A stretch of DNA of 64,000 nucleotides from Aerococcaceae bacterium DSM 111020 (GTDB lineage: Bacteria > Bacillota > Bacilli > Lactobacillales > Aerococcaceae), in NCBI GenBank assembly GCA_015863185.1, contig JACBXP010000013.1:1-64000 (forward strand). Reading direction: 5' to 3'. The notes under the pieces were generated by a model. The model was not told the DNA's origin and did not search any database. It saw nothing but the letters and a program-made list of their open reading frames with translations. Shown here piece after piece: positions 16,753 to 24,908 of this stretch. Position 1 is the first letter of the stretch. The number at the start of each line of letters is the position of its first letter. The translations under genes were made by a program, and so were the position numbers.

Positions 16753-17211
16753 ATTGATAATCCGAAAGGCCCGATATATCTGTTCAACTAACACTAAGCG
16801 CATCAATTGATGAGGGAGTGTTATCCGACCAAAACTTATTAGAGCATCTGCTTGTTGTTTTATCTTATCGCTCACTCCCAGAGAGCCACCAATAACAAAG
16901 GTCACTTTGCTTGCTCCATATGTTGCATAATCATTGATTTGTTTAGCTAAAGATTCGCTCGAGATTAATTTTCCTTCGATAGCCATCACGATTAATTTAC
17001 GGTCTGGACTGAGATGAGATTGAATGCGTTCGGCTTCTTTATCTAGAAGAAGTGCCACTTCATGATCATTCATATTTTCTGAAGTCGGTTCATCCGCAAT
17101 TTCAATGACTTTCACTTTAGCATATTTACTTAGGCGTTTTAAATATTCTTGGATGCCTTGTTTTAAATATTTTTCTTTTAATTTTCCAACACTGATAATT
17201 TCAATATTCAT
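16732..17211 (-). CDS. rlmH: 23S rRNA (pseudouridine1915-N3)-methyltransferase RlmH
   Basis: The ATG at 17211 has GAGGGATAGG upstream and gives 159 residues, the usual family length; an in-frame ATG at 17223 lacks a site. The SPOUT fold is seen in MNIEIISVGKLKEKYL, FVIGGSLGVSD (SAM knot) and the strongly conserved C-terminus YRAFRIINGHAYHK. RlmH methylates pseudouridine 1915 in helix 69 of 23S rRNA. The gene usually lies close to the replication origin in Firmicutes. Its 3' end is the putative island insertion site, and integration has left the coding sequence intact. Confidence 0.97.
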   Translation of the reverse strand: MNIEIISVGKLKEKYLKQGIQEYLKRLSKYAKVKVIEIADEPTSENMNDHEVALLLDKEAERIQSHLSPDRKLIVMAIEGKLISSESLAKQINDYATYGASKVTFVIGGSLGVSDKIKQQADALISFGRITLPHQLMRLVLVEQIYRAFRIINGHAYHK

Positions 17212-17295
17212 CCTATCCCTCATTTCCCCTATATTTTACACTATTAATTCATAGATTCTATGATAAAATGAATAAAAAACACAAGGGAGGATAAG

Positions 17296-18684
17296 ATGCG
17301 ACATCTCCTGAAACCCCCGTTTCAATTGCCGAAATTATCAACAGCGTTTCAATTTTCAATGAGCTTTGTTGTGCCCGCTTTAGTAGGAAGTTTATTATTA
17401 TGGCTTCCCATCTTTCAGCAAATACCGGGACAACATTCTTTTTTTGAACATTTTTTAACTAGCGTTTCTTTAGTCAGTGTCTCTGGAATGGGTGTGCTCC
17501 CAATAGGAGTTACCTATAATTTTGCGGGTCAATTACTCTGCCTATTACTTATTCAGCTCGGAGGACTTGGCGTCGTCACTTTTATTAACTTCGGGCTCTA
17601 TTCACTGAATCAGCGTATTTCTTTGAAGAATCAGTACATGATTCAGGAAGTATTTTCTCGAGATACCAATGAGGATTTCTCATCATTTTTATCCTCCATT
17701 TATCAATTTTCATTGATGGCAGAACTAATTGGCAGTCTTATATTGATGCTGGATTTCATCCCACGATTTGGCTTCTGGCAAGGGATATTTAATGCATTTT
17801 TTCTATCTGTGTCTGCATTTAACAATTCTGGGATCCATAATTTTGGTGAGGGAAGTTTGGAAACTTTTAGCAGTAATCCTTTAGTGCTGTTAACCGTTTG
17901 TTTTCTGGTGATATTGGGAGGAATTGGCTTTATTGTCTGGTTTGAAGTGAAAGAAAGAGCCCAACAATTCTTATTCACGAAGCCACGAAGCTTCAAACTC
18001 GCAACGATGAATTTATCCGTTCATACACGCGTTGTGCTGCAGACAACAGCGATTTTACTCATCACCGGGACCATATTTATGTTTGCTTGCGAGATTAATA
18101 ATCCACATTCTATGGTAGAAATGAGTGCTGGAGATCAATTTCTTAACAGTTTCTTCCTATCTGTTAACAGTCGGACAGCCGGCTACACATCGATTTTCTA
18201 TCAAGACTTACTTCCTGTCACGAAGTTTATCTTGATGACATTAACGGTCATCGGTGGGGCTCCCGGTGGAACGGCGGGGGGAATCAAGGTTACATCTATT
18301 GCTATTTTGGTTTTGTTAATTCGATCGGAATTACATGGATGGCAAGAAGTCATTGTTTTCAAACGCACGATTCCACAAGCAATTGTCAAAAGAGCCATCT
18401 TAGTAACACTATTTTTCGTCATCTTATTAACGACTGGCTATGCGCTCTTACTATTGACACACCCTCAATTACCAGCATTGGATTTAATGTTTGAGACAGT
18501 CAACGCCTTAGGAACTTCGGGCATTTCACTCAATACAACCGATTTATTGAATCCTTTTGGTAAAATTATTTTAATCGTTCTTATGATTGCTGGACGCGTC
18601 GGTCCAATTACCTTAGTAATCGGTATCTTGCAACAAAAAGAGCGTTCTGTAAAGTATGCAGACGCACAAATTCATTTAGGTTAG
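17296..18684 (+). CDS. ktrB: Potassium uptake protein, KtrB/TrkH family
   Basis: The 462-residue membrane protein has four M1-P-M2 repeats. The selectivity-filter glycines are visible in SVSGMGV, FNNSGIHN, NSRTAGYTS and ALGTSGISL. The intramembrane gate is in GGAPGGTAGGIK. It forms the channel-like ion pathway of the Ktr system. GGGAGG precedes the start. KtrA follows 10 bases downstream, so the two make one operon. I see no c-di-AMP riboswitch in the 72 bases upstream. Confidence 0.93.
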   Translation: MRHLLKPPFQLPKLSTAFQFSMSFVVPALVGSLLLWLPIFQQIPGQHSFFEHFLTSVSLVSVSGMGVLPIGVTYNFAGQLLCLLLIQLGGLGVVTFINFGLYSLNQRISLKNQYMIQEVFSRDTNEDFSSFLSSIYQFSLMAELIGSLILMLDFIPRFGFWQGIFNAFFLSVSAFNNSGIHNFGEGSLETFSSNPLVLLTVCFLVILGGIGFIVWFEVKERAQQFLFTKPRSFKLATMNLSVHTRVVLQTTAILLITGTIFMFACEINNPHSMVEMSAGDQFLNSFFLSVNSRTAGYTSIFYQDLLPVTKFILMTLTVIGGAPGGTAGGIKVTSIAILVLLIRSELHGWQEVIVFKRTIPQAIVKRAILVTLFFVILLTTGYALLLLTHPQLPALDLMFETVNALGTSGISLNTTDLLNPFGKIILIVLMIAGRVGPITLVIGILQQKERSVKYADAQIHLG

Positions 18685-18694
18685 GAGTAATTAA

Positions 18695-19369
18695 ATGGCA
18701 AACACAATTGTTGGTGTTCTTGGTTTAGGTATTTTTGGTCAAACAGTTGCGGTTGAGTTAGCACGTTATGGAACTGAAGTTATTGCGATTGATACTGATG
18801 CGACTAATGTCCAAGCCGTCGCAGATAAAGTAACCAACGCTGTCATCGGTGACTTCACTGATATTGAAATACTCTATGAAATTGGTTTGAATAATTGCGA
18901 TATTGTCGTCATTGCTACGGGGTCCAATCTTGAAAGTTCTGTTCTTGCAACCATGCATTGTAAGAAAATGAATATCCCACAGATTATCGGCAAGGCTAAA
19001 AATCAGACGTTTGAAGATGTCCTTTTTGAAATTGGCATGCATACAATTATTTCACCTGAGCGTGATAGTGGTTTCCGTCTCGCTTCTAAAATTTTACGAA
19101 ATCATATTGATGAAGTCTTGCGTTTAGATGATGACACATCCGTCGTAGAATTTGAGATACCAGAATCGTGGGTCAATCATAATGTCATTGAATTAGATTT
19201 ACGTAAAAATTTTGATATTAACTTGATTGGATACCGTGAGGAACGAGGGGAAAATATGGTATCTTTGGATATTCAACAACCCTTACCTGCAGATATTATT
19301 TTAGTGGGCATCGCAACTTCTCATGTCTTTGAACGCCATGATTATTTAAATCTACTCGATCATATGTAA
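18695..19369 (+). CDS. ktrA: Potassium uptake regulatory subunit KtrA
   Basis: The 224-residue cytosolic protein has an RCK_N Rossmann domain (GLGIFGQTVAVELA; acidic residue in VIAIDTD; residues 1-135) and an RCK_C domain (about 140-222). Octameric KtrA rings gate KtrB in response to ATP/ADP; in Firmicutes the RCK_C domain also binds c-di-AMP, which closes the channel. Length is typical. Cotranscribed with ktrB and ended by the terminator at 19425-19466. Confidence 0.95.
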   Translation: MANTIVGVLGLGIFGQTVAVELARYGTEVIAIDTDATNVQAVADKVTNAVIGDFTDIEILYEIGLNNCDIVVIATGSNLESSVLATMHCKKMNIPQIIGKAKNQTFEDVLFEIGMHTIISPERDSGFRLASKILRNHIDEVLRLDDDTSVVEFEIPESWVNHNVIELDLRKNFDINLIGYREERGENMVSLDIQQPLPADIILVGIATSHVFERHDYLNLLDHM

Positions 19370-19424
19370 CGGCTAAGAAATAACACACAAATCATAACCA
19401 TAAACGCTATTTACTAATAAAAAC

Positions 19425-19466
19425 GACCACTGAAGCCTATAACTAAAGGCATCCAGTGGTCTTTTT
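19425..19466. terminator. Bidirectional terminator between ktrA and htrA
   Basis: GACCACTG and CAGTGGTC, with inner GCCT/AGGC, form the stem. TTTTT follows on the plus strand and GTTTTTA on the minus strand, serving both convergent genes. Confidence 0.9.
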
Positions 19467-19505
19467 CATCTCTTCTGATTCACATCGAATCAAGTATTAC
19501 ATCCA

Positions 19506-20744
19506 TTAATATCCTGGAATCGTTGGTAATTCTTCTTCCTCTTGATATGTCTCCATTTCTGGTTCAGCTTCGACATTATCAGTTAACTCTACATCAATTG
19601 TCTGTTCTTTCCCTTCACGAATCACTTTCAATTGAATGGTATCGCCAACTTGATGATTAAAGAGTTCTTGACGCAGAGAAATGAAATCTGTAATTGCCAC
19701 ATCATTAATTCCTACAATGACATCATATTGTTGCACGCCCGCTTGATCGGCTGCACTGCCCGGCGTAACTTCCATGACAACCATACCGTCCGTATTTTCT
19801 GGATCTAAACCTAAGTCTGTCACCCGTGAATCTTGATTGATTCCCGCTAATGGTAAGAGAGCGACACCAAGACTAGGTCTTTTAACTTCGCCATCTTGTT
19901 CTAATTGTTGAGTGATTTCTACCACGTCATTGGCAGGGATTGCAAAGCCCATCCCTTCAATAGCAGATGCCGCAAATTTACTAGAGTTGATTCCGATTAA
20001 TTGACCTTGACTATTTAATAGAGCACCTCCTGAATTACCAGGGTTAATCGCTGCATCCGTTTGTAATAATGTCATATTCCATTGATCAGAAACAGGAACG
20101 GAACGATTCAATCCTGAGACAATCCCCTGTGTAACAGAGGTTGCAAATTCTTGTCCTATAGGAGATCCGATAGCAATGGCAATTTGCCCAACTTTTAATT
20201 GATCGGAATCAGCAAATTCAGCCACCGTATCAATTTTATCTGAAGGTATGGTTAGAACGGCTAAGTCACTCAAAGCATCTGCTCCAACCAATTCGGCTTC
20301 AATCACTTCTTCATTACGTAATGTAATTTCAATTTTATCTGCATCTTCAATGACATGATTATTCGTTACAACGTAGGCTTTATCGCCTTCAATCTTATAC
20401 ACCACACCGGAACCTGTTCCCACTAATTGGGGTTCTTGTTCTAATTCACCGATGTTAATCCCTTGATTCTCTGATGAATAACCATAGAACTCTAGGATTG
20501 GTGATAAATCTTGATTACCAGTTGTTACTTGATAATTACCAACGGATACCACCGCATCTTGTGTCTTATCTACAACAGATGTAATTGTTTCCTCGAAACT
20601 TGCTGGTGATGGTTCTTGAGAATTCGCTGGCTTCACAGCATCTTTAGCAATCCAGGTTAAGCCAAAGACTAAGGCGATACCAAGTACTAAACCAAGAAAC
20701 ATTCCCCGCCATTGATAAAGTTTAGATGAATATTTTTCTTTCAT
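19506..20744 (-). CDS. htrA: Serine protease HtrA (DegP-like)
   Basis: The 412-residue protein has an N-terminal membrane anchor (residues 14-33), a Ser/Pro-rich linker, a trypsin-like domain with catalytic triad His130 (VTNNHVIEDAD), Asp160 (LSDLAVL) and Ser238 (NPGNSGGAL), one PDZ domain (about 295-395) and a short Glu-rich tail. It is the surface quality-control protease of Firmicutes, where htrA is often near rlmH and the origin. Single PDZ and anchor match the HtrA/YkdA group. No CssR-like site was identified upstream. Confidence 0.95.
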   Translation of the reverse strand: MKEKYSSKLYQWRGMFLGLVLGIALVFGLTWIAKDAVKPANSQEPSPASFEETITSVVDKTQDAVVSVGNYQVTTGNQDLSPILEFYGYSSENQGINIGELEQEPQLVGTGSGVVYKIEGDKAYVVTNNHVIEDADKIEITLRNEEVIEAELVGADALSDLAVLTIPSDKIDTVAEFADSDQLKVGQIAIAIGSPIGQEFATSVTQGIVSGLNRSVPVSDQWNMTLLQTDAAINPGNSGGALLNSQGQLIGINSSKFAASAIEGMGFAIPANDVVEITQQLEQDGEVKRPSLGVALLPLAGINQDSRVTDLGLDPENTDGMVVMEVTPGSAADQAGVQQYDVIVGINDVAITDFISLRQELFNHQVGDTIQLKVIREGKEQTIDVELTDNVEAEPEMETYQEEEELPTIPGY

Positions 20745-20910
20745 AACATACTTCCTTTCTCTTTTCAGTCAATTCATCTTAACAATAAGAATTGAATCAC
20801 TTATGAATATCATAACGAAAATTATGAAAAAATGCTGTGAAAAGCGTTGGAAATTAGAATAATGTTTGATTATTTTCATCCTTTCATATGGTAAAAACTA
20901 TGTGTTGTTA

Positions 20911-20943
20911 CAAAAAACACCTCTGTTCATAGTCAGAGATGTT
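20911..20943 (-). terminator. Terminator of the 22100-23578/20955-22103 operon
   Basis: ACATCTCTG and CAGAGGTGT pair around an 8-base loop and are followed on the minus strand by TTTTTTG. Confidence 0.8.
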
Positions 20944-20954
20944 ATCTAGTAATC

Positions 20955-22103
20955 TTATTCTGTGTCTTCACTCAATCTTTTTTGTTGTAATGACTGATTG
21001 ATAAAATAAATCAATTCTTTTTGTGACAATGTATCGAGTGTTTCGACAGGTGGAATTTGATAATCGGTTGGTTTTAAAGTCATCGTCAACTGAAGATTAG
21101 CAGAGTTCAATTTAGCCGTATTCGTATCGAAAAAATTTAAATTCACTTTCTCAGCAATTCCCGTCAACTTTACCTGATAATAATGTTCGCTAGGAACCAG
21201 TGTCCATTCTGCTTTTGTCAGTTTCTCGGTAACGTCTCGAGAGTTCACTCGAAATTGATAATCCAATTCATCAATCTCAGATGTTTGATCTTGTTCTGTG
21301 GAAGGAACATCATAATTCTGCAGCAATTGATTGATATTAGAAGAGGTGCCAAGATTAATATCAACTCCTCGTTGTGGTTTCTGGACAGTAAACTCAGGAA
21401 GTACATTCATTTGAATACGTTCTGGATCGTTTAAACGTTCAAATTTCACTTGGGTTAAATATCCCATCTTAAAATTTCCTGCTTGTTGGAATAAACCTTC
21501 TGGTATTTCCACCCGTTCCATTGAAACCTGATATTGCCCCTGATGATAATCAATAAATTCTGCAGGAATCTCATTAATCTTTTCAAAATTAGGCAGCATT
21601 AATAAGGCCGTTAAATAATTCATGGGTGTATGACGTTCCGTCAAAGTATCTGAACCTATAGCTGTCATCGTTTGGGTATTTTCCTTTAACAATTGACCCG
21701 TTTCGTCAGTAATTAACGGCAAATCCGCTATCCCCAAACTTAATAATGATTGGATTTGATTATTATAGACCAGATAGAAATGATCATAAGCATATAAATG
21801 GAAAGGATGTGTTTTGAAATCAGGTTCTTCATCGGTCCCAATATTTTCAAAGAAATCAATCTTCATCTCAAGATTTCCTGTATCTTGATTTCCATAAAAT
21901 GTCCCTTGATAAAGAGTGCGTTCTTGATTAACGTCCATCATTTCAAAATCAATTTGAAAGTTTTCAAGTTGTTGAATCTTATTAAAACCTAACTCCATAA
22001 CTTGATGATAAGTGGGATAAGGAGCCTCTTCGTTGGCTGAAATACTAAGAGAAGATCCTAATCCGCTTAAAATAAATACTAAGAGAACTATCTTACGAAT
22101 CAT
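20955..22103 (-). CDS. Exported protein of unknown function
   Basis: The 382-residue protein has a signal peptide (MIRKIVLLVFILSGLGSSL..ISA, cleavage near residue 23) and no lipobox. The mature part is beta-rich with repeated patterns like YQVSMERVEI and YQVKLTGIAEKVNL, resembling LolA-like or DUF6612-type exported proteins; this assignment is tentative. Its start overlaps the stop of the upstream flavoprotein gene by 4 bases, so the two are translated together, and a terminator follows at 20911-20943. An extracytoplasmic partner for that oxidoreductase is possible but not shown. Confidence 0.75.
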   Translation of the reverse strand: MIRKIVLLVFILSGLGSSLSISANEEAPYPTYHQVMELGFNKIQQLENFQIDFEMMDVNQERTLYQGTFYGNQDTGNLEMKIDFFENIGTDEEPDFKTHPFHLYAYDHFYLVYNNQIQSLLSLGIADLPLITDETGQLLKENTQTMTAIGSDTLTERHTPMNYLTALLMLPNFEKINEIPAEFIDYHQGQYQVSMERVEIPEGLFQQAGNFKMGYLTQVKFERLNDPERIQMNVLPEFTVQKPQRGVDINLGTSSNINQLLQNYDVPSTEQDQTSEIDELDYQFRVNSRDVTEKLTKAEWTLVPSEHYYQVKLTGIAEKVNLNFFDTNTAKLNSANLQLTMTLKPTDYQIPPVETLDTLSQKELIYFINQSLQQKRLSEDTE

Positions 22104-23578
22104 TCTTCATTCACTCCAAAATATTTTTCAATAAAGCAACGCGCAGCAATACGCCCTTGTGAGGCAATTAACCGAGCATTATTGTTTCCTAAATGTGTCG
22201 AATGGATGATATTTCCTAACATGACAATGGGCTGTTCAATATCTTCTCGTGTCATTAATTCCGCCGATGGCCAAGCAACTAAAGGTCCTTTTCCGGAATC
22301 ATGAGGTAAAATCATCTCTCGTTTCACTAAATTTTTCAGTAAATGCGATTGTTCTGAAGCCTTTAGAATGTCATCTTCAAAGCCTGTTGCATTAATCAAA
22401 ATATCTGCGGTTTCTATGTAATTATCGTCATTATAAATATCGAATGTTCCTGATTGATTGGCTTCAATGGAGGATACATGATTTACGATGCGTAAACGAT
22501 TGTTCTTTAAAGCATCTAATACTAATCCCATGGTTGAATAGGGTACACTTGCACGCATGATGGTCATGTATGGGAAATAATCATCTAAGAAACGTTGTTG
22601 ATCCGGAATACTTAAGGCTTGAAATAAATGAGGGAAAATTAAAATAATGGACACAAAATACCGTTGTGCCTTTGCTAATTCCTCAGGTTTAGCAAAATAT
22701 GCACGAATATTATCACTTAAGCGACTATGGCCATAATTCGCTACTAAAGAATGCCAATCTATTCCATAATGCTCAAAATCTTTTTCTACTTGTTCAAGTA
22801 CGGTATCTAACATTAGTGTCTCCGTTTGAGAATGCATATTTTCTTCAATCCATTCCCAAGTCAAACTCGTTGTAATCTCTTCATCACATGGAATGCCCGT
22901 TGCATTGAATAGTGACTCTCGGACATAAAAAGTAATCGGCTCATCAAAATCTTCTTTTTCAAGTAAATAACGCATAATATCTAATCCAGTGGCACCACTA
23001 CCAATAATACCAACCCGATCTGTTGAGTCGAAGTCTGGCATCTTTTCATAAAAAGGATAAGGATCATGGATATAATCGTCTGTCCCTTTTAACGCATAGC
23101 TATTTCGGTATGGGGCATGTCCTAATGCTAAAAATACGACATCATATAATTGGTCAATCCATCCATCATGGAAAGTCGCAATTTGACACGTGCCGTCATC
23201 CATAATACGGAGATCGGTTACTTCAGCAGTGATTGACTTCACTTGAGAATGTTCATAACTATCTTGGAAATAATCTTCTAAATACTCGCCGTATATATGT
23301 CGATAAACCAAACCATCCACCATCTGATCCTCATTGTCATGATTTTCTAACCATTCAACAAAATCTTGAGGATGTTGCGCATCTAATCCCAAATCATTTG
23401 CTTCGGAATTCATCAGAAGCGCATTACTATCAGGAATATATGGATTACCTTGAGCAAAATTACCATGATGATCATATATATCGATCTGTTTTTCTTGGTC
23501 TTGGGTTAATGGATCCGTTAATAATGTTTGTAAAACACTCGATCCACTAATTCCCGCTCCAACAATTGCTATCTTCAT
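22100..23578 (-). CDS. FAD/NAD(P)-binding oxidoreductase (NAD_binding_9 type)
   Basis: The 492-residue protein begins with an FAD Rossmann motif, KIAIVGAGISGSSVLQ. A second dinucleotide motif is in VGIIGSGATGLDIM (about residue 188). ADILINATGFEDD near residue 400 is the ATG motif of flavin monooxygenase-like enzymes. The N-terminal half (NPYIPDSNALLMNS) fits the PF13454 group, whose reactions are mostly unknown. GGAGG precedes the start. It is coupled to the exported protein gene by a 4-base overlap. Substrate cannot be predicted. Confidence 0.8.
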   Translation of the reverse strand: MKIAIVGAGISGSSVLQTLLTDPLTQDQEKQIDIYDHHGNFAQGNPYIPDSNALLMNSEANDLGLDAQHPQDFVEWLENHDNEDQMVDGLVYRHIYGEYLEDYFQDSYEHSQVKSITAEVTDLRIMDDGTCQIATFHDGWIDQLYDVVFLALGHAPYRNSYALKGTDDYIHDPYPFYEKMPDFDSTDRVGIIGSGATGLDIMRYLLEKEDFDEPITFYVRESLFNATGIPCDEEITTSLTWEWIEENMHSQTETLMLDTVLEQVEKDFEHYGIDWHSLVANYGHSRLSDNIRAYFAKPEELAKAQRYFVSIILIFPHLFQALSIPDQQRFLDDYFPYMTIMRASVPYSTMGLVLDALKNNRLRIVNHVSSIEANQSGTFDIYNDDNYIETADILINATGFEDDILKASEQSHLLKNLVKREMILPHDSGKGPLVAWPSAELMTREDIEQPIVMLGNIIHSTHLGNNNARLIASQGRIAARCFIEKYFGVNEE

Positions 23579-23696
23579 TTATTGCGCCTCCTGCTAGTCT
23601 CTTTACCTTTATCATTATAGCAAATATTGAGAAATATTGAACTAGATGATGTTACTTTAGTCAAAATATCTATAATCATTTTCCCATAAAAATTTG

Positions 23697-23725
23697 TCAA
23701 ACTATTTATCCTATGCTATAATTTA
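23697..23725 (+). promoter_or_regulatory. Promoter of tRNA-Leu
   Basis: TTGTCA, a 17-base spacer and TATAAT lie a few bases upstream of the tRNA. Confidence 0.7.
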
Positions 23726-23734
23726 TTCTGTTAC

Positions 23735-23817
23735 GCGGTCGTGGCGGAACGGCAGACGCGCCATCTTGAGGGGGTGGTGCCCGTATGGGTGTGTGGGTTC
23801 AAATCCCATTGACCGCA
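23735..23817 (+). tRNA. tRNA-Leu (anticodon GAG)
   Basis: The acceptor stem GCGGTCG pairs with TGACCGC and A73 follows. The anticodon stem CCATC/GGTGG holds the loop TTGAGGG, giving GAG, which reads CUC and CUU. A long variable arm (TGCCCGTATGGGTG) marks a class II tRNA, and GGTTCAAATCC is the T arm. CCA is not encoded. A promoter TTGTCA-N17-TATAAT precedes it and a terminator follows at 23840-23870. Confidence 0.95.
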
Positions 23818-23839
23818 TTGTCATCCTAAGTAGATTCGA

Positions 23840-23870
23840 AACCATCTCATTCAATTGAGATGGTTTTTTT
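23840..23870 (+). terminator. Terminator after tRNA-Leu
   Basis: AACCATCTCA and TGAGATGGTT form a stem followed by a T run, ending tRNA transcription before the PPK2 gene. Confidence 0.85.
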
Positions 23871-23959
23871 ATTGTCTTAGTATAGATACATCCTTAACCT
23901 TAATTCAGCTATTTTACTTGAAACATGCTACACTATTATTATATAAGGAGGACAAATGC

Positions 23960-24835
23960 ATGACATTTAATCAGTTCGAAGATTTCAAAGTAACCACTCA
24001 AGAAATCAAATTATCTGATTATCCAACACAATTATTGGATGATTCAGAAGAAAAAGCAATCAAACAAGAAATAGAGGAAACACTGATCCCTAAAATGGAC
24101 GCACTGCATCAAGCACTCTTTGCAGAAGAAAAAAATGGTATGCTTTTAGCATTACAAGCGATGGATGCGGCGGGAAAAGACGAGGTTATTGAACATATTT
24201 TCTCTGCGCTCTTACCTCAAGGATTGAAGGTAACCTCTTTCTCCCAGCCTTCAGAGGAAGAACAAAGTCACGACTATTTATGGCGAATGAGTGAAGGTTT
24301 ACCAAAACGAGGACAAATCGCTATCCTTAATCGTTCATATTATGAGGATATTATCTCACCTATTGTTCATGAATCATTAGAAGACAGTAAATTACCTGAA
24401 CATATGAAAGATAAAGAAGAAGCATTTGCTCAAAGATCTGAACAAATCAAAAACTTTGAACGTTATTTAGCTGAGAATGGCTTCCCAACCATTAAATTTT
24501 TCTTCAATCTATCAAAAGAAACCCAAGCAAAGCGTCTAATCGAACGTATTGAAGATCCTAAAAAGAATCATGAATTCTCAGAATCGGATATTGAAGACCG
24601 TGATAAATGGGATTTATTTCAAGATACTTTCGAAAAGATGATTAATGCTACAGCAAGCCTTGAAGCACCATGGTACATTCTTCCTGCGGATAATCCATGG
24701 CTTTCTAGAAAAATAGCTACCCAAGCAATTATTCAAGTACTCGAAGGCATCGATCCACAATATCCTACCTTCTCAGAAGAAGAAAAAGAAAAATACAATG
24801 CTTATGCCAAACAATTAAAAAATGGTGAACGATAA
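23960..24835 (+). CDS. ppk2: Polyphosphate kinase 2 family protein
   Basis: The ATG at 23960 has AAGGAGG upstream and gives 291 residues; the longer frame from 23855 starts in the tRNA terminator. The PPK2 signature is clear: Walker A AMDAAGKD (67-74), the fold elements HDYLWR and GQIAILNRSYYEDI, and a lid region rich in Arg and Lys near residue 195. Such enzymes transfer phosphate between polyphosphate and nucleotides (AMP, ADP or GDP); the nucleotide preference cannot be read. It is a monocistronic gene with a strong terminator. Confidence 0.92.
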   Translation: MTFNQFEDFKVTTQEIKLSDYPTQLLDDSEEKAIKQEIEETLIPKMDALHQALFAEEKNGMLLALQAMDAAGKDEVIEHIFSALLPQGLKVTSFSQPSEEEQSHDYLWRMSEGLPKRGQIAILNRSYYEDIISPIVHESLEDSKLPEHMKDKEEAFAQRSEQIKNFERYLAENGFPTIKFFFNLSKETQAKRLIERIEDPKKNHEFSESDIEDRDKWDLFQDTFEKMINATASLEAPWYILPADNPWLSRKIATQAIIQVLEGIDPQYPTFSEEEKEKYNAYAKQLKNGER

Positions 24836-24840
24836 AATAA

Positions 24841-24880
24841 GACCGCAGAAACACTTATTTCTTGTGTTTCTGCGGTCTTT
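24841..24880. terminator. Bidirectional terminator between ppk2 and tex
   Basis: GACCGCAGAAACAC and GTGTTTCTGCGGTC form a perfect 14-bp stem, with TTTCTT following on the plus strand and TTATTTTAT on the minus strand. Confidence 0.9.
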
Positions 24881-24908
24881 CTTAATGGGGAGTTTTATTC
24901 TTTAAAAT

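Noticed and set aside
17224-17295. c-di-AMP riboswitch upstream of ktrB
   Set aside because: The 72-base gap is far too short and only holds a promoter and ribosome site.
23735-23817. tRNA-Leu as an island integration site
   Set aside because: No duplicate of its 3' end was seen nearby and the flanking genes are core genes.
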